The notes beneath the pieces were generated by a model. It was not told the origin of the DNA, did not search any database, and was given only the letters and a program-made list of their open reading frames with translations. Of a stretch of DNA of 64,000 bases, positions 25,377 to 33,581 are shown piece by piece (position 1 is the first letter of the stretch; every line of letters starts with the position of its first letter). Position numbers and translations under genes: made by a program. Source of the DNA: Prevotella sp. P6B1 (GTDB taxonomy: Bacteria; Bacteroidota; Bacteroidia; Bacteroidales; Bacteroidaceae); contig NZ_JNKF01000010.1 in the NCBI RefSeq assembly GCF_000702825.1, positions 434,001 to 498,000 of the forward strand, written 5' to 3'.

Positions 25377-25898
25377 TTAATCGAAATGTACACGGGGATT
25401 CATGATGTTTGGTGAGCGCCACTCGATGCCGTATGTGGCGAGGATGGAGCGCTTGAGCGACCAATATTGGAAACAGAACCCCATATGGCGAGGCTCACCT
25501 TTGAGTTCTTCATAGAGTTTTTTCTCCACTTCGTCGATAACGGCCAAATAATCCTGACTGTCTTCTATTGGGTCGTACTTCAGCAGGGGATCCTTAATTC
25601 TTTCCAGCTGGTAGTCGCAGTCTTCAGTATCCAGTCCTGCCGATGTTGCATGTACTAGCGCTTGTTGGTAGGCGTGCTTGGCCTGCTGGCGGCGCTGGTT
25701 GGTGTAATAGCATTCGCCGATGGTGTACCATGCCTCGTACAGCCACTCCTGATTTTCTTCGGTATCAGGCACATCGTTCAGCAGCAGGATGGCCTGCTCC
25801 AGCAGCGGTGTGGCCTTCCACGTCTGCTCGTCGTTATTCAGTTGGTAAGCTTCCTCAACCAGACTTTCTATTTTTTTGAGTAGGTCGTTTTTTTCCAT
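25377..25898 (-). CDS. TPR-like helical protein of unknown function
   Basis: A 173-residue cytoplasmic protein. Residues 1-100 show helical repeats with TPR-type residues (WLYEAWYTIGECYYTNQRRQQAKHAYQQALVHA is a clear repeat). The C-terminal part (about 120-173) is a conserved-looking cap with GFCFQYWSLKRSIL and IEWRSPNIMNPRVHFD, a kind of segment seen in proteins whose only known trait is this ending. It is probably a protein-interaction module. It lies between a Lys-rich anchored protein (12 bp upstream) and the small acidic protein (5 bp downstream). Confidence 0.65.
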   Translation of the reverse strand: MEKNDLLKKIESLVEEAYQLNNDEQTWKATPLLEQAILLLNDVPDTEENQEWLYEAWYTIGECYYTNQRRQQAKHAYQQALVHATSAGLDTEDCDYQLERIKDPLLKYDPIEDSQDYLAVIDEVEKKLYEELKGEPRHMGFCFQYWSLKRSILATYGIEWRSPNIMNPRVHFD

Positions 25899-25910
25899 AC
25901 ATTCTGAATG

Positions 25911-26207
25911 TTAGAAGATGACATCATCGCTAGCCTGTCCGCTTTTTGCTTCTTCAACTACGTCCTCAGGCGTAGCCTGCTTCTTGGTAGTAGGCTGTTC
26001 CTCAGCAGAACTCTCATTATGATTCAGCTCGTTGCTCGATGAGGCATTCTTGTTCTTCTTGTTTTTTTTGCCTTTGGTAGCCTTCTTCTTTGAGCTCTTA
26101 GTGGTCTGTTCCACCTTTGCTTTCTTGTTGGTACTGTCGCTGCTGCATTTCTTGTAAACCCAGCAGCAAATCAATACGATAATCACAAACTTGATAAAAT
26201 TCTTCAT
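25911..26207 (-). CDS. Lys-rich low-complexity protein with N-terminal membrane anchor
   Basis: A 98-residue protein with one hydrophobic helix (residues 4-17, FIKFVIIVLICCWVY) followed by a highly basic, Ser/Lys/Asn-rich stretch with KKKATKGKKNKKNKN, then an acidic end (PEDVVEEAKSGQASDDVIF). No known domain. The charge change along the tail suggests an unfolded tether that could bind an acidic partner, lipopolysaccharide or nucleic acid; none is shown. It starts 7 bp after the stop of the NPCBM-like gene and must be cotranscribed with it. Confidence 0.6.
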   Translation of the reverse strand: MKNFIKFVIIVLICCWVYKKCSSDSTNKKAKVEQTTKSSKKKATKGKKNKKNKNASSSNELNHNESSAEEQPTTKKQATPEDVVEEAKSGQASDDVIF

Positions 26208-26214
26208 ATCTGAT

Positions 26215-28542
26215 CTACTTTTGTTTTTGGTTTTTCTTCACGCTCATATCGTAGAGCACATACTGGCCAGAGCGTACGTCACCGCACTCCAACCAGAACA
26301 TCAACTGGGTGCCTTTGTTTACAGGTACGGTATAGGTAGTAGGCTTCATGTCGTCTGTCAGCATAAACTCGCCCACCTTTACTTGGTCGGCAAACACATC
26401 GAGGCGTACGGGTGGGGCTTTCGCCTTCTCGCCGAACACACCGCCAAGTACCTCTTCGTAGGGGTCGACAAAGACCGACTTGTTGGCAACGGTAAAAGTA
26501 CAGGTATCGTACTCACCATAGATATTGAAGGCTGCTGCTGACGACTGGTAGCCACCGGGACCGAAGAGCGACAGGGTGCCTAGTTTCAGACCATGAGCTT
26601 TGGCTCTGTCCTGTACGCGGTCACCTTTCTTCTTGGCTTCCAACGACAGGTTGAGCATCGTCGTAGGCAAACTAGAGGCGCCACCTGTGACACCGGTTGT
26701 TGCACTGACATCACTATTTGATAATTCACCACCTGCACTGGTCAGGAACATGAACATCAAATCCATAAACGTCACATTCTCGAATGCAAATGGGATGTTG
26801 GTTTCCAACATCACACCCTTGTAAATCTTTGAACCGTCTTTCATGTGAAAGTAGCGGCGTAACGATTCTCCATTATGGAAACAGTCGTTGAAGTCGAAGT
26901 TGGTCATCCTGCTCAGATAACGCCCCACAAAGTGGAAGTAGGGACGCTTGCAGAGATCGATAAGGTCGACTGAATCAGGACATTCGGGTTTGGGATGCTC
27001 ATAGAGATTGTTGGCTACCACCTCACCACGGTAGAGCGTGATGTCGCCAAATCCATAGTAAGGCTGGGTGTCGCTGCCTGTACCAGGCTTGGCGAAGGTG
27101 AGGGTACGGCATTTGTTGAGCGGGATGGTAAAGTGCTGATTTGGCCAGGTGCAGTGGATGACCGTGTCGAGTACCACCTTACCGTCGCAATAGATGCGGA
27201 TGTCTTCATCCGACATGACGCGACGGTTGGTGAGCGCTCCAACGGTGAAGGTCATGTAGTCGAACTCGCCTGCCAGGTCGAATTTGTAATATGAACTGAT
27301 ATCTTCGCCCAGCAGTGTGGAGCCGCTTGTAAGCACAAAGCCTTCGTTAAACTTCTCGCCTCCCATTGAGAAGGTGATATAGTCGCTCTCGCCATCGAAC
27401 ACGCTGTTCTTGTAATTTACGATGCCTTGAACGGAGTACGGCTTAATATTCGACACCAATCTACACACATCGGGCAGTTGCGAGATTCTGCTCTTGGAGC
27501 CGTTTACCTCGCCTGGGGTTGGTAGCAAGGCCATGTCGTAATTGTTTGGATAGGCAAACATATTGACAACACCGAATACGAGACCGCCTCCTAAACGTGC
27601 ATTTTCATCGATACTATGAAACGACAATTGATTGACATTGGCGACATCAAGCACTACCTGTTCCGCCAGATCGAGTTGGCTGATTCGTTTCTCGTAGATA
27701 ATCTTGCCGTCGGCCTTCACCGTCAGCCAGCCTGTGGCACCGCTAGCCTGGTTGTCGCGCGGGCCGATGATAAACGACACCTTGCCATATTTCTTCTGTA
27801 GCCAGAAGTAGGCCCATGCCTCATTGTTGCCTACGAAAGCTTGGTCGGCAGTGAATGCCAAGCCCGTTTTGTACTCCACGCGGTTGATGCTGATCTTTTC
27901 GGTCTTCTCGATACCCTTTACCTCTTTGGCTGTGATGGGGTGTACCCATCCGGAATGGCGGATAAAGTGCGGCCAGATTTGTCCCACCAGTTGAACACGG
28001 TCGTTGGTAGGGATGGCGCGATGTGGATCGGCAGAAGGTTTGAAAACTTCGTTAGCTTTCCATAGTTTGACGGCGCCGAATGCCAGATCGGCAGATCCCT
28101 TGGGCAGGTCAATGCGCAATTGGCGAGCTCCTTTCAGGTCAATCACACATTCCTGTGGCGCATCGTGCTGCCAGATGACTTTGTCGAGCACTTTTTTTCC
28201 GTCGGCCTTCATGACCAGGATGACATTATACTGATCGCTAGCCGAGTTGGGGGCATTGGGGCCAACCACGAAGCTCATTTTGTCGTAGCTCTCAGTCAGA
28301 TTGAATACCACAAAGCCTGCTTTGTCACCTGCAATAAGACCACTACGACCTGTTTCCAGTGTGAATCCGCCTTTGTATTTATAGGTGGCTATCTGCATCA
28401 CGTCAGTCCCCTTTGTAGGGTAGGCCTTATACAGATATGAGTCGGTAGGCTTGTATTTATCGGTGAGATAAGTCTGTGCTTTGCTGGCAATAACAATTGT
28501 CAGCAAGAGTAATAATAGGCATAGTTGTCTTTTCTTTTCCAT
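26215..28542 (-). CDS. Secreted protein with four NPCBM-like beta-sandwich modules
   Basis: A 775-residue exported protein. The start at 28542 (MEKKRQLCLLLLLL) gives a clean signal peptide ending near SKAQ; the frame is open for 75 codons further upstream but crosses an AT-rich intergenic region. Four modules are visible, each with a strand pattern ending in a phrase such as DKMSFVVG, GKVSFIIG, DYMTFTVG or DTCTFTV, followed by a DGK/DQ turn and a hydrophobic closing strand; the approximate residues are 25-165, 185-330, 360-505 and 530-770. This is the NPCBM (PF08305) pattern seen in carbohydrate-binding parts of glycosidases. The fourth module carries a long Gly/Ser/Thr insertion. No catalytic domain is present. 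It heads the five-gene operon down to the DUF1963 gene. Function is unknown; glycan binding at the cell surface is an inference. Confidence 0.65.
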   Translation of the reverse strand: MEKKRQLCLLLLLLTIVIASKAQTYLTDKYKPTDSYLYKAYPTKGTDVMQIATYKYKGGFTLETGRSGLIAGDKAGFVVFNLTESYDKMSFVVGPNAPNSASDQYNVILVMKADGKKVLDKVIWQHDAPQECVIDLKGARQLRIDLPKGSADLAFGAVKLWKANEVFKPSADPHRAIPTNDRVQLVGQIWPHFIRHSGWVHPITAKEVKGIEKTEKISINRVEYKTGLAFTADQAFVGNNEAWAYFWLQKKYGKVSFIIGPRDNQASGATGWLTVKADGKIIYEKRISQLDLAEQVVLDVANVNQLSFHSIDENARLGGGLVFGVVNMFAYPNNYDMALLPTPGEVNGSKSRISQLPDVCRLVSNIKPYSVQGIVNYKNSVFDGESDYITFSMGGEKFNEGFVLTSGSTLLGEDISSYYKFDLAGEFDYMTFTVGALTNRRVMSDEDIRIYCDGKVVLDTVIHCTWPNQHFTIPLNKCRTLTFAKPGTGSDTQPYYGFGDITLYRGEVVANNLYEHPKPECPDSVDLIDLCKRPYFHFVGRYLSRMTNFDFNDCFHNGESLRRYFHMKDGSKIYKGVMLETNIPFAFENVTFMDLMFMFLTSAGGELSNSDVSATTGVTGGASSLPTTMLNLSLEAKKKGDRVQDRAKAHGLKLGTLSLFGPGGYQSSAAAFNIYGEYDTCTFTVANKSVFVDPYEEVLGGVFGEKAKAPPVRLDVFADQVKVGEFMLTDDMKPTTYTVPVNKGTQLMFWLECGDVRSGQYVLYDMSVKKNQKQK

Positions 28543-28665
28543 TATGAATGTCGGTCTATTAGTTACTATCTGTTTGCAAAAATACGAAAAAAAATGAAAT
28601 GAATATCTTTTTTGTTGAAAAAAGACTATCTTTGCGGAAAAATATATCTTAATAAAAGTAACAAT

Positions 28666-29076
28666 ATGCCGAAAAGTACTACTGACAACAAAACATGGTC
28701 GCAGCTCTTGCTGAGCATTGACTGGCAAGCTGACCGTCATAGTGAATATCACGCTATTGAGTTCCAACGGCCTACGAAGGGTCTTCCTGTGCCAGAATTC
28801 CCTGTTATTGAAGGCGAACCGTTGTCTGTAGAGCGGCTACCGATGAGCAGTGGCTGGCGACATCTGTTTGCTACCATCGTAGTAAGGACCTTTGATGAAT
28901 ATTCGCTGACCATCCAATATGGCACCATGGAATACACGATAACACCCGATGCGGGAAAATTTTCGTTAGGTGAGAAAGGGAGGGACTACGCAACGTTAGA
29001 GTTATCTCTCAGGCTGAAAGAGGATGAAACCGTTACTAACGATGATACAAGTAGCCTTTTTTCGTTCATACACTAA
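28666..29076 (+). CDS. Protein of unknown function
   Basis: A 136-residue soluble protein with no signal peptide. It begins MPKSTTDNKTWSQLLLSIDW, has Trp/Tyr-containing strands in the middle (HLFATIVVRTFDEYSLTIQYG) and a polar end. I do not recognise a family. The start at 28666 is preferred to the in-frame upstream codon at 28612 because a -7 box TATCTTTG (28627-28634) lies between them; no well-placed -33 box is seen. It is divergent from the NPCBM-like operon and convergent with asnB, with a terminator hairpin after it. Confidence 0.55.
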   Translation: MPKSTTDNKTWSQLLLSIDWQADRHSEYHAIEFQRPTKGLPVPEFPVIEGEPLSVERLPMSSGWRHLFATIVVRTFDEYSLTIQYGTMEYTITPDAGKFSLGEKGRDYATLELSLRLKEDETVTNDDTSSLFSFIH

Positions 29077-29081
29077 CCGAC

Positions 29082-29142
29082 GATGGTGTTACCTCCGACT
29101 ACGCTGATGCCAAAGAAGCATACGAAGGGAGGTAACATCATC
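29082..29142. terminator. Hairpin between convergent genes
   Basis: GATGGTGTTACCTCC (29082-29096) pairs with GGAGGTAACATCATC (29128-29142) with one G-T wobble; the 31-base loop holds a second small ATGC/GCAT stem. It lies between the unknown gene and the 3' end of asnB and could end transcription from both sides, although the U-tracts are poor. Confidence 0.6.
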
Positions 29143-29162
29143 ATCGATGAGTCAGTTATTAC

Positions 29163-30827
29163 TTAATAGGCTTGCTCGTGCACACCTTTAACGGCACGGC
29201 CTGAGGGGTCGTTTAGGTTTTTGAAGGCCTCGTCCCATTCCAGGGCGATAGCGGTAGAGCATGCTACGCTGGCTTCGCTGGGCACGCTTAGGGCAGCTGA
29301 GTCGCTGGGGAAATGCTCGGCAAAGATTGAGCGGTAGTAGTATTCCTCTTTATTCTTTGGTGGGTTGATGGGGAATCGCTCGGCGGCATGGGCCATCTGC
29401 TCGTCGCTGACGGCTTCAGATGTAATCTGTTTCAGAGTGTCGATCCAGCTGTAGCCGACGCCATCGCTGAACTGTTCCTTTTGTCGCCATGCGACTGCCT
29501 CTGGAAGCATGTTAGCAAAGGCCTCGCGTACAATCTTCTTTTCGACGGTTTTACCTGGGCACATCTTGGCTTCAGGGTTGGTACGCATAGCTACATCGAG
29601 GAACTCTTTGTCGAGGAAGGGCACACGTCCCTCAACGCCCCAGGCACTCAAGCTCTTGTTGGCTCGTAAACAATCATAAAGATGTAGCTTAGAGAGTTTG
29701 CGTACAGTCTCCTCGTGGAAGTCTTTGGCTGTTGGGGCCTTATGAAAGTAGAGATAACCACCGAAAATCTCGTCGGCACCCTCGCCTGAGAGTACCATTT
29801 TGATACCCATCGACTTGATGACACGCGCCAGCAAATACATAGGTGTTGAGGCACGTACGGTGGTCACGTCGTAGGTCTCGATAAAGTAGATCACATCGCG
29901 GATGGCATCCAAGCCTTCCTGTATGGTGTAGTTGATTTCGTGGTGAACGGTACCGATGTGGTCGGCCACCAGCTTGGCCTTGGCCAGATCGGGTGCCCCC
30001 TTCAGACCGACGGCAAACGAGTGCAGGCGGGGCCAGTAGGCTTTGGTTCTCGAGTCGTCCTCGATACGCATTTCGCTGTATTTCTCGGCGATGGTCGAGA
30101 TAACGCTCGAGTCGAGTCCGCCCGAAAGCAACACACCGTAAGGAACATCGCTCATCAGCTGGCGTTTCACCGCACCTTCGAGTGCATCGTGGATAGCTTC
30201 AACCGATGCGGGATTGTCTTTCACGGCATCGTACTCCATCCAGTCGCGCTTGTAGTAACGCTTCTGTCCAGGGTCTGCACTCCAGTAATAATGGCCAGGA
30301 AGGAAGGGCTCGTAGTGCTCACACTGCCCCTCAAGAGCTTTCAGTTCTGAAGCTACGTACACCTTGCCGTCGGCATCGCAGCCGATGTACAGGGGGATGA
30401 CGCCAATGGGGTCGCGAGCAATAAGGAACTCATCGGTCTCTTCATCGTAAAGGGCAAAGGCAAAGATGCCACTCAGGTCTTCAAGGAAATCGATACCCTT
30501 TTCGCGATACAAGGCTAGGATTACTTCGCAGTCGCTACCTGTCTGGAAGTCGTACTTGCCGGCATAACGGCGGCGGATCTCCTGATGATTGTAAATCTCG
30601 CCGTTAACGGCAAGCACTTGTTTGTGGTCGGGCGAGAATAGGGGTTGGCCACCCGACTCTGGATCAACAATACTTAATCGCTCGTGAGCTAAGATGGCTG
30701 AACCGCCACAGTAGATGCCACTCCAGTCGGGACCACGATGACGGATTTTCTGACTCATCTTTAATGCTTTTTGTCGCATTTCTTGCGACTGCTCCTTGAT
30801 GTTGAAAATACCTACTATTCCACACAT
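29163..30827 (-). CDS. asnB: Asparagine synthase (glutamine-hydrolysing)
   Basis: A 554-residue enzyme, the same length as E. coli AsnB, that makes asparagine from aspartate, glutamine and ATP. The start at 30827 exposes the catalytic Cys2 (MCGIVGIF) of the glutaminase domain; the longer frame from 30947 would bury it. Other glutaminase motifs are RHRGPDWSG, AHERLSIVD, NGEIYNH and GSDCEVIL. The synthetase half has the PP-loop VLLSGGLDSSVIS, the LSGEGADEIFGGY motif and VEGRVPFLDKEFLD. It is the last gene of the glnK-amt-porin-asnB transcript, so asparagine synthesis appears tied to ammonium supply. Confidence 0.95.
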   Translation of the reverse strand: MCGIVGIFNIKEQSQEMRQKALKMSQKIRHRGPDWSGIYCGGSAILAHERLSIVDPESGGQPLFSPDHKQVLAVNGEIYNHQEIRRRYAGKYDFQTGSDCEVILALYREKGIDFLEDLSGIFAFALYDEETDEFLIARDPIGVIPLYIGCDADGKVYVASELKALEGQCEHYEPFLPGHYYWSADPGQKRYYKRDWMEYDAVKDNPASVEAIHDALEGAVKRQLMSDVPYGVLLSGGLDSSVISTIAEKYSEMRIEDDSRTKAYWPRLHSFAVGLKGAPDLAKAKLVADHIGTVHHEINYTIQEGLDAIRDVIYFIETYDVTTVRASTPMYLLARVIKSMGIKMVLSGEGADEIFGGYLYFHKAPTAKDFHEETVRKLSKLHLYDCLRANKSLSAWGVEGRVPFLDKEFLDVAMRTNPEAKMCPGKTVEKKIVREAFANMLPEAVAWRQKEQFSDGVGYSWIDTLKQITSEAVSDEQMAHAAERFPINPPKNKEEYYYRSIFAEHFPSDSAALSVPSEASVACSTAIALEWDEAFKNLNDPSGRAVKGVHEQAY

Positions 30828-30885
30828 AATATTTTGTTTTTTTATAGTTGTTTGAATGTTTGCTTTTTTAAAAGAGTCCTTGGAC

Positions 30886-31581
30886 TCACGGCTGAAGCGT
30901 GAATCCAAAGACGAAGAAAGCTTTTTCAGTTCTTGGGTTGGCCGCAATCTGGCCGAACACAGGAATACTGAACGTGTCGGTTATCTTGATATCCTTTGTG
31001 GCTTTCAGTGACACGTTGGTTACTGCAAAGCCTGTTGTATCGTAGAAACTGGTGGCGAAAGGAACGGCACCAACGGCTGCGCTCCAATCGACTGAGGCGA
31101 GTTTGAAGGGTACGCCTAATTCTACGTAGCTTGAATAAGCGCGTTTACCATCCTTATTGATGCCATCGTTGCCTGCAAAGTTGGTGAACCACTGGATGCT
31201 GGCAGCACCAAAGTCGTAGCCAACGTTTGCTTCGAAGATGTGGCTGGTCTTGTGGGCATCGTAGAGGAAGTAGCGCTCCTCAGGGCTGTTAAACCAGTAG
31301 TCGGTTACGCCGATGTTGAATCCACCTGTTGTGTAACCCAAAGTCAGATCGAACTCCTTGGTATCATTGGCATCAACCAGTCCGTAACTACCCCATGCTG
31401 AGAGTGAGAGACCTTTGTAACCGATGCCGAGAGTTGGCTGGATAGCTGCGCTTCCACACTCTGTACCACGCCAGACGTATGAACTTACTACATCAGCAGC
31501 TACTGTTGTTTCTACTTCATCCTGTGCCGTAGCACTCATTCCTGCGGCAAGCAATGTTGCCATTAAAACAATCTTTTTCAT
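30886..31581 (-). CDS. TorF-like outer membrane beta-barrel (putative porin) of the amt operon
   Basis: A 231-residue exported protein with a signal peptide (MKKIVLMATLLAAGMSATAQ) and alternating amphipathic strands with SSYVWRGTECG near the start, a segment typical of TorF/Gcw_chp-type putative porins. The last residue context FFVFGFTLQP is a weak barrel end. It sits between amt and asnB (35 bp and 58 bp spacing), so it could provide an outer-membrane path for ammonium or another nitrogen source; that is inference. The length is short but normal for this group. Confidence 0.75.
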   Translation of the reverse strand: MKKIVLMATLLAAGMSATAQDEVETTVAADVVSSYVWRGTECGSAAIQPTLGIGYKGLSLSAWGSYGLVDANDTKEFDLTLGYTTGGFNIGVTDYWFNSPEERYFLYDAHKTSHIFEANVGYDFGAASIQWFTNFAGNDGINKDGKRAYSSYVELGVPFKLASVDWSAAVGAVPFATSFYDTTGFAVTNVSLKATKDIKITDTFSIPVFGQIAANPRTEKAFFVFGFTLQP

Positions 31582-31616
31582 AATTCGTTCTCTTTTAACT
31601 ATTCACTTTTCACTAC

Positions 31617-32873
31617 TTAGTTATAACACATTTCTCCATGCTCGTAAATATCCAGACCTTCTTCCTCAATACGCTTGCTAACGCGCAGACCGTGAATCTT
31701 CTTGATACTGTAGAACAGAACTACACCGCAGGCAGCAGCCCAGAGGTCGATAACCAGAACACCGAACAGTTCAGCTCCGAAGAATCCAAATCCGTGACCG
31801 TAGAAAGCACCGTTAGAGGTTGACAGCAGGCCGGTCATCAGTGTTCCGAGGATACCGCAGACACCATGTACAGAAGATGCGCCAACAGGGTCATCGATAT
31901 GCAGTTTGTGATCTATAAACTCAATCGCGTAAACCAGTACGATTCCGCAAACCAAACCGATGATAACAGCTCCGAAGGGTGATACCAGGTCGCAACCAGC
32001 GGTTATACCTACCAATCCTGCCAGCACACCGTTAAGGGTGAGTGAGAGCGATGGTTTGCCATACTTTATGTAGGTAAGGAACATGGTTGCAGTTCCACCA
32101 GCTACAGCAGCCAAGTTAGTGGTAAGGAATACGTGGCTGATGGCAATGCGGTTAACCTCGCCGCTGGCAGCCAGCTGTGAACCAGGGTTGAATCCGAACC
32201 ATCCCAACCAGAGAATGAAAACGCCCAGTGCAGCCATGGCTAAGTTATGACCAGGAATAGCACGGCTTTTACCATCCTCACCATATTTACCTACACGGGG
32301 CCCCAGTGCGATAGCACCTACCAAAGCAAGCACACCACCTACGCTATGTACAATAGCTGAACCGGCAAAGTCGTGGAACACATCGCCAAAGGTGGTCATC
32401 ATGAAACTGTCAGCTGCGTCGTTGCAGAGCCAACCGCCACCCCAGGTCCAGTGCCCTTCAACGGGATAGATAATCAGCGAAATAACTGCGCTGTAAACCA
32501 GATACATTGAGAACTTTGTACGCTCGGCCATAGCACCGCTGACGATAGTTGCGGCGGTAGCACAGAATACGGTCTCGAAAATCAGGAATCCTTCAACAGG
32601 CAGGTCGCTCTTATAGAAACTCAGGTCGCCCCAGTTAGGCATACCAATAAAACCGCCTAATACGTCGCCGCCAAACATAAATCCGAAACCTAAGAAGAAG
32701 AACAACAGAGAGCCGAACATGAAGTCGACAAAGTTCTTCATCAGGATGTTAGCGGTGTTCTTACTGCGTGTAAATCCTGCTTCACACAGCGCAAAACCAG
32801 GCTGCATCCAGAAAACCAACATTGCTGCCAATAGCATCCATACGGTATCGAGTGATATTCCAATTTCGTTCAT
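31617..32873 (-). CDS. amtB: Ammonium transporter Amt
   Basis: A 418-residue inner membrane channel with 11 hydrophobic segments. Motifs of the family are LVFWMQPGFALCEAGF at the start, the phenylalanine gate and twin-His region (DFAGSAIVHSVGGVLALVGA and later SSVHGVCGILGTL), and GWFGFNPGSQ. It imports NH4+/NH3 and would be closed by the GlnK protein encoded 43 bp upstream in the same operon. Unlike many proteobacterial forms it shows no long cytoplasmic C-terminal extension. Expression should come from the glnK promoter at 33334-33363. Confidence 0.94.
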   Translation of the reverse strand: MNEIGISLDTVWMLLAAMLVFWMQPGFALCEAGFTRSKNTANILMKNFVDFMFGSLLFFFLGFGFMFGGDVLGGFIGMPNWGDLSFYKSDLPVEGFLIFETVFCATAATIVSGAMAERTKFSMYLVYSAVISLIIYPVEGHWTWGGGWLCNDAADSFMMTTFGDVFHDFAGSAIVHSVGGVLALVGAIALGPRVGKYGEDGKSRAIPGHNLAMAALGVFILWLGWFGFNPGSQLAASGEVNRIAISHVFLTTNLAAVAGGTATMFLTYIKYGKPSLSLTLNGVLAGLVGITAGCDLVSPFGAVIIGLVCGIVLVYAIEFIDHKLHIDDPVGASSVHGVCGILGTLMTGLLSTSNGAFYGHGFGFFGAELFGVLVIDLWAAACGVVLFYSIKKIHGLRVSKRIEEEGLDIYEHGEMCYN

Positions 32874-32916
32874 AATCCTGAAAATTTAGTTTGTTAATAC
32901 CTTAGCTTATCACTAT

Positions 32917-33264
32917 TTACTTCTTGTCTCTTAGTACAGTGTCACCATGTTCGCCTGTGCGGATGCTCCATGTGTCGATGATGTCGCTCACAAAGATGCG
33001 ACCGTCGCCGATTTCACCCGTATGGGCAACTTCTAAAATAACCTTGACCGTTGGATCGAGGAACATGTCGCGGCACACAATGGTGATGGCGACACGCTCG
33101 ATCACGTCGGTACTGTACTGTACGCCACGATAGATGCGCTCCTGACGGCTCTGGCCGATGCCGTGCACGTCGTGGTACTCAAACCAATCGATGTCGGATG
33201 ATAGCAAAGCTGCTTTCACCTCCTCGAACTTAGTCTTTCGGATAATCGCTTCAATCTTTTTCAT
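32917..33264 (-). CDS. glnK: PII nitrogen regulatory protein GlnK
   Basis: A 115-residue PII protein that binds ATP/ADP and 2-oxoglutarate and gates Amt. It starts MKKIEAIIRKTKFEEVKAAL, has the T-loop with the modifiable Tyr (YRGVQYSTD) and the nucleotide-binding stretches near the B and C loops (HTGEIGDGRIFVSDI). It is the first gene of the operon with amt, the porin and asnB. PII genes beside amt are the GlnK type. Its regulatory region is shared with divergent dapL and holds a copy of the nitrogen operator (33444-33472). Confidence 0.93.
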   Translation of the reverse strand: MKKIEAIIRKTKFEEVKAALLSSDIDWFEYHDVHGIGQSRQERIYRGVQYSTDVIERVAITIVCRDMFLDPTVKVILEVAHTGEIGDGRIFVSDIIDTWSIRTGEHGDTVLRDKK

Positions 33265-33333
33265 ACCTCTTAAACTTTTACCTATTTATAATATAAACCA
33301 TTAAATTGATTACACTTTGTTATTTCTTGGGTG

Positions 33334-33363
33334 CAAAGTTAATGCATTTTGTAAGTAAAACAA
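33334..33363 (-). promoter_or_regulatory. Promoter of the glnK-amt-porin-asnB operon
   Basis: Read on the minus strand, TTG (complement of 33361-33363), a 19-bp spacer and TAACTTTG (complement of 33334-33341). The nitrogen operator lies about 80 bp upstream of this -33 box, so it could act in both directions. Confidence 0.7.
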
Positions 33364-33443
33364 TGTATTTCTTTTGCATTTTGATATTAAACATTTTCTT
33401 TTGTTATCCTTTTGTAATCGTTAATAGTGATTTTCTTTTAAAC

Positions 33444-33549
33444 TGTAAGCAAAACACATTATGGTGCTTACAAATTGTTACTTTTCTATAAATTGAAGGT
33501 GATTATGCTAAGTATTTTTTGAATTTTCTTCCAAAAAGTACTACCTTTG
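33444..33549 (+). promoter_or_regulatory. Nitrogen operator and promoter, copy 1 (dapL)
   Basis: TGTAAG (33444-33449), 17 bp, CTTACA (33467-33472), followed by AATTGTTAC. A further 69 bp leads to the -7 box TACCTTTG (33542-33549); the -33 TTG is at 33519-33521 with a 20-bp spacer. The same operator at the same distance from the -7 box occurs upstream of gltB and glnN. Confidence 0.7.
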
Positions 33550-33581
33550 CAGCGTAAACTTAAATAAGGTATATATTAATT

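Larger units (their letters stand above)
33265..33581. other. 317-bp divergent intergenic region between glnK and dapL
   Basis: The region is AT-rich and holds the glnK promoter (33334-33363), the operator TGTAAG-N17-CTTACA (33444-33472) and the dapL promoter (33519-33549). Nothing else recognisable; an open frame through part of it is only low-complexity and has no support as a gene. Confidence 0.7.

Noticed and set aside
33306..33491. Open frame of about 60 codons in the glnK-dapL gap
   Set aside because: It crosses the glnK promoter and the nitrogen operator and encodes only Phe/Leu-rich low-complexity sequence.
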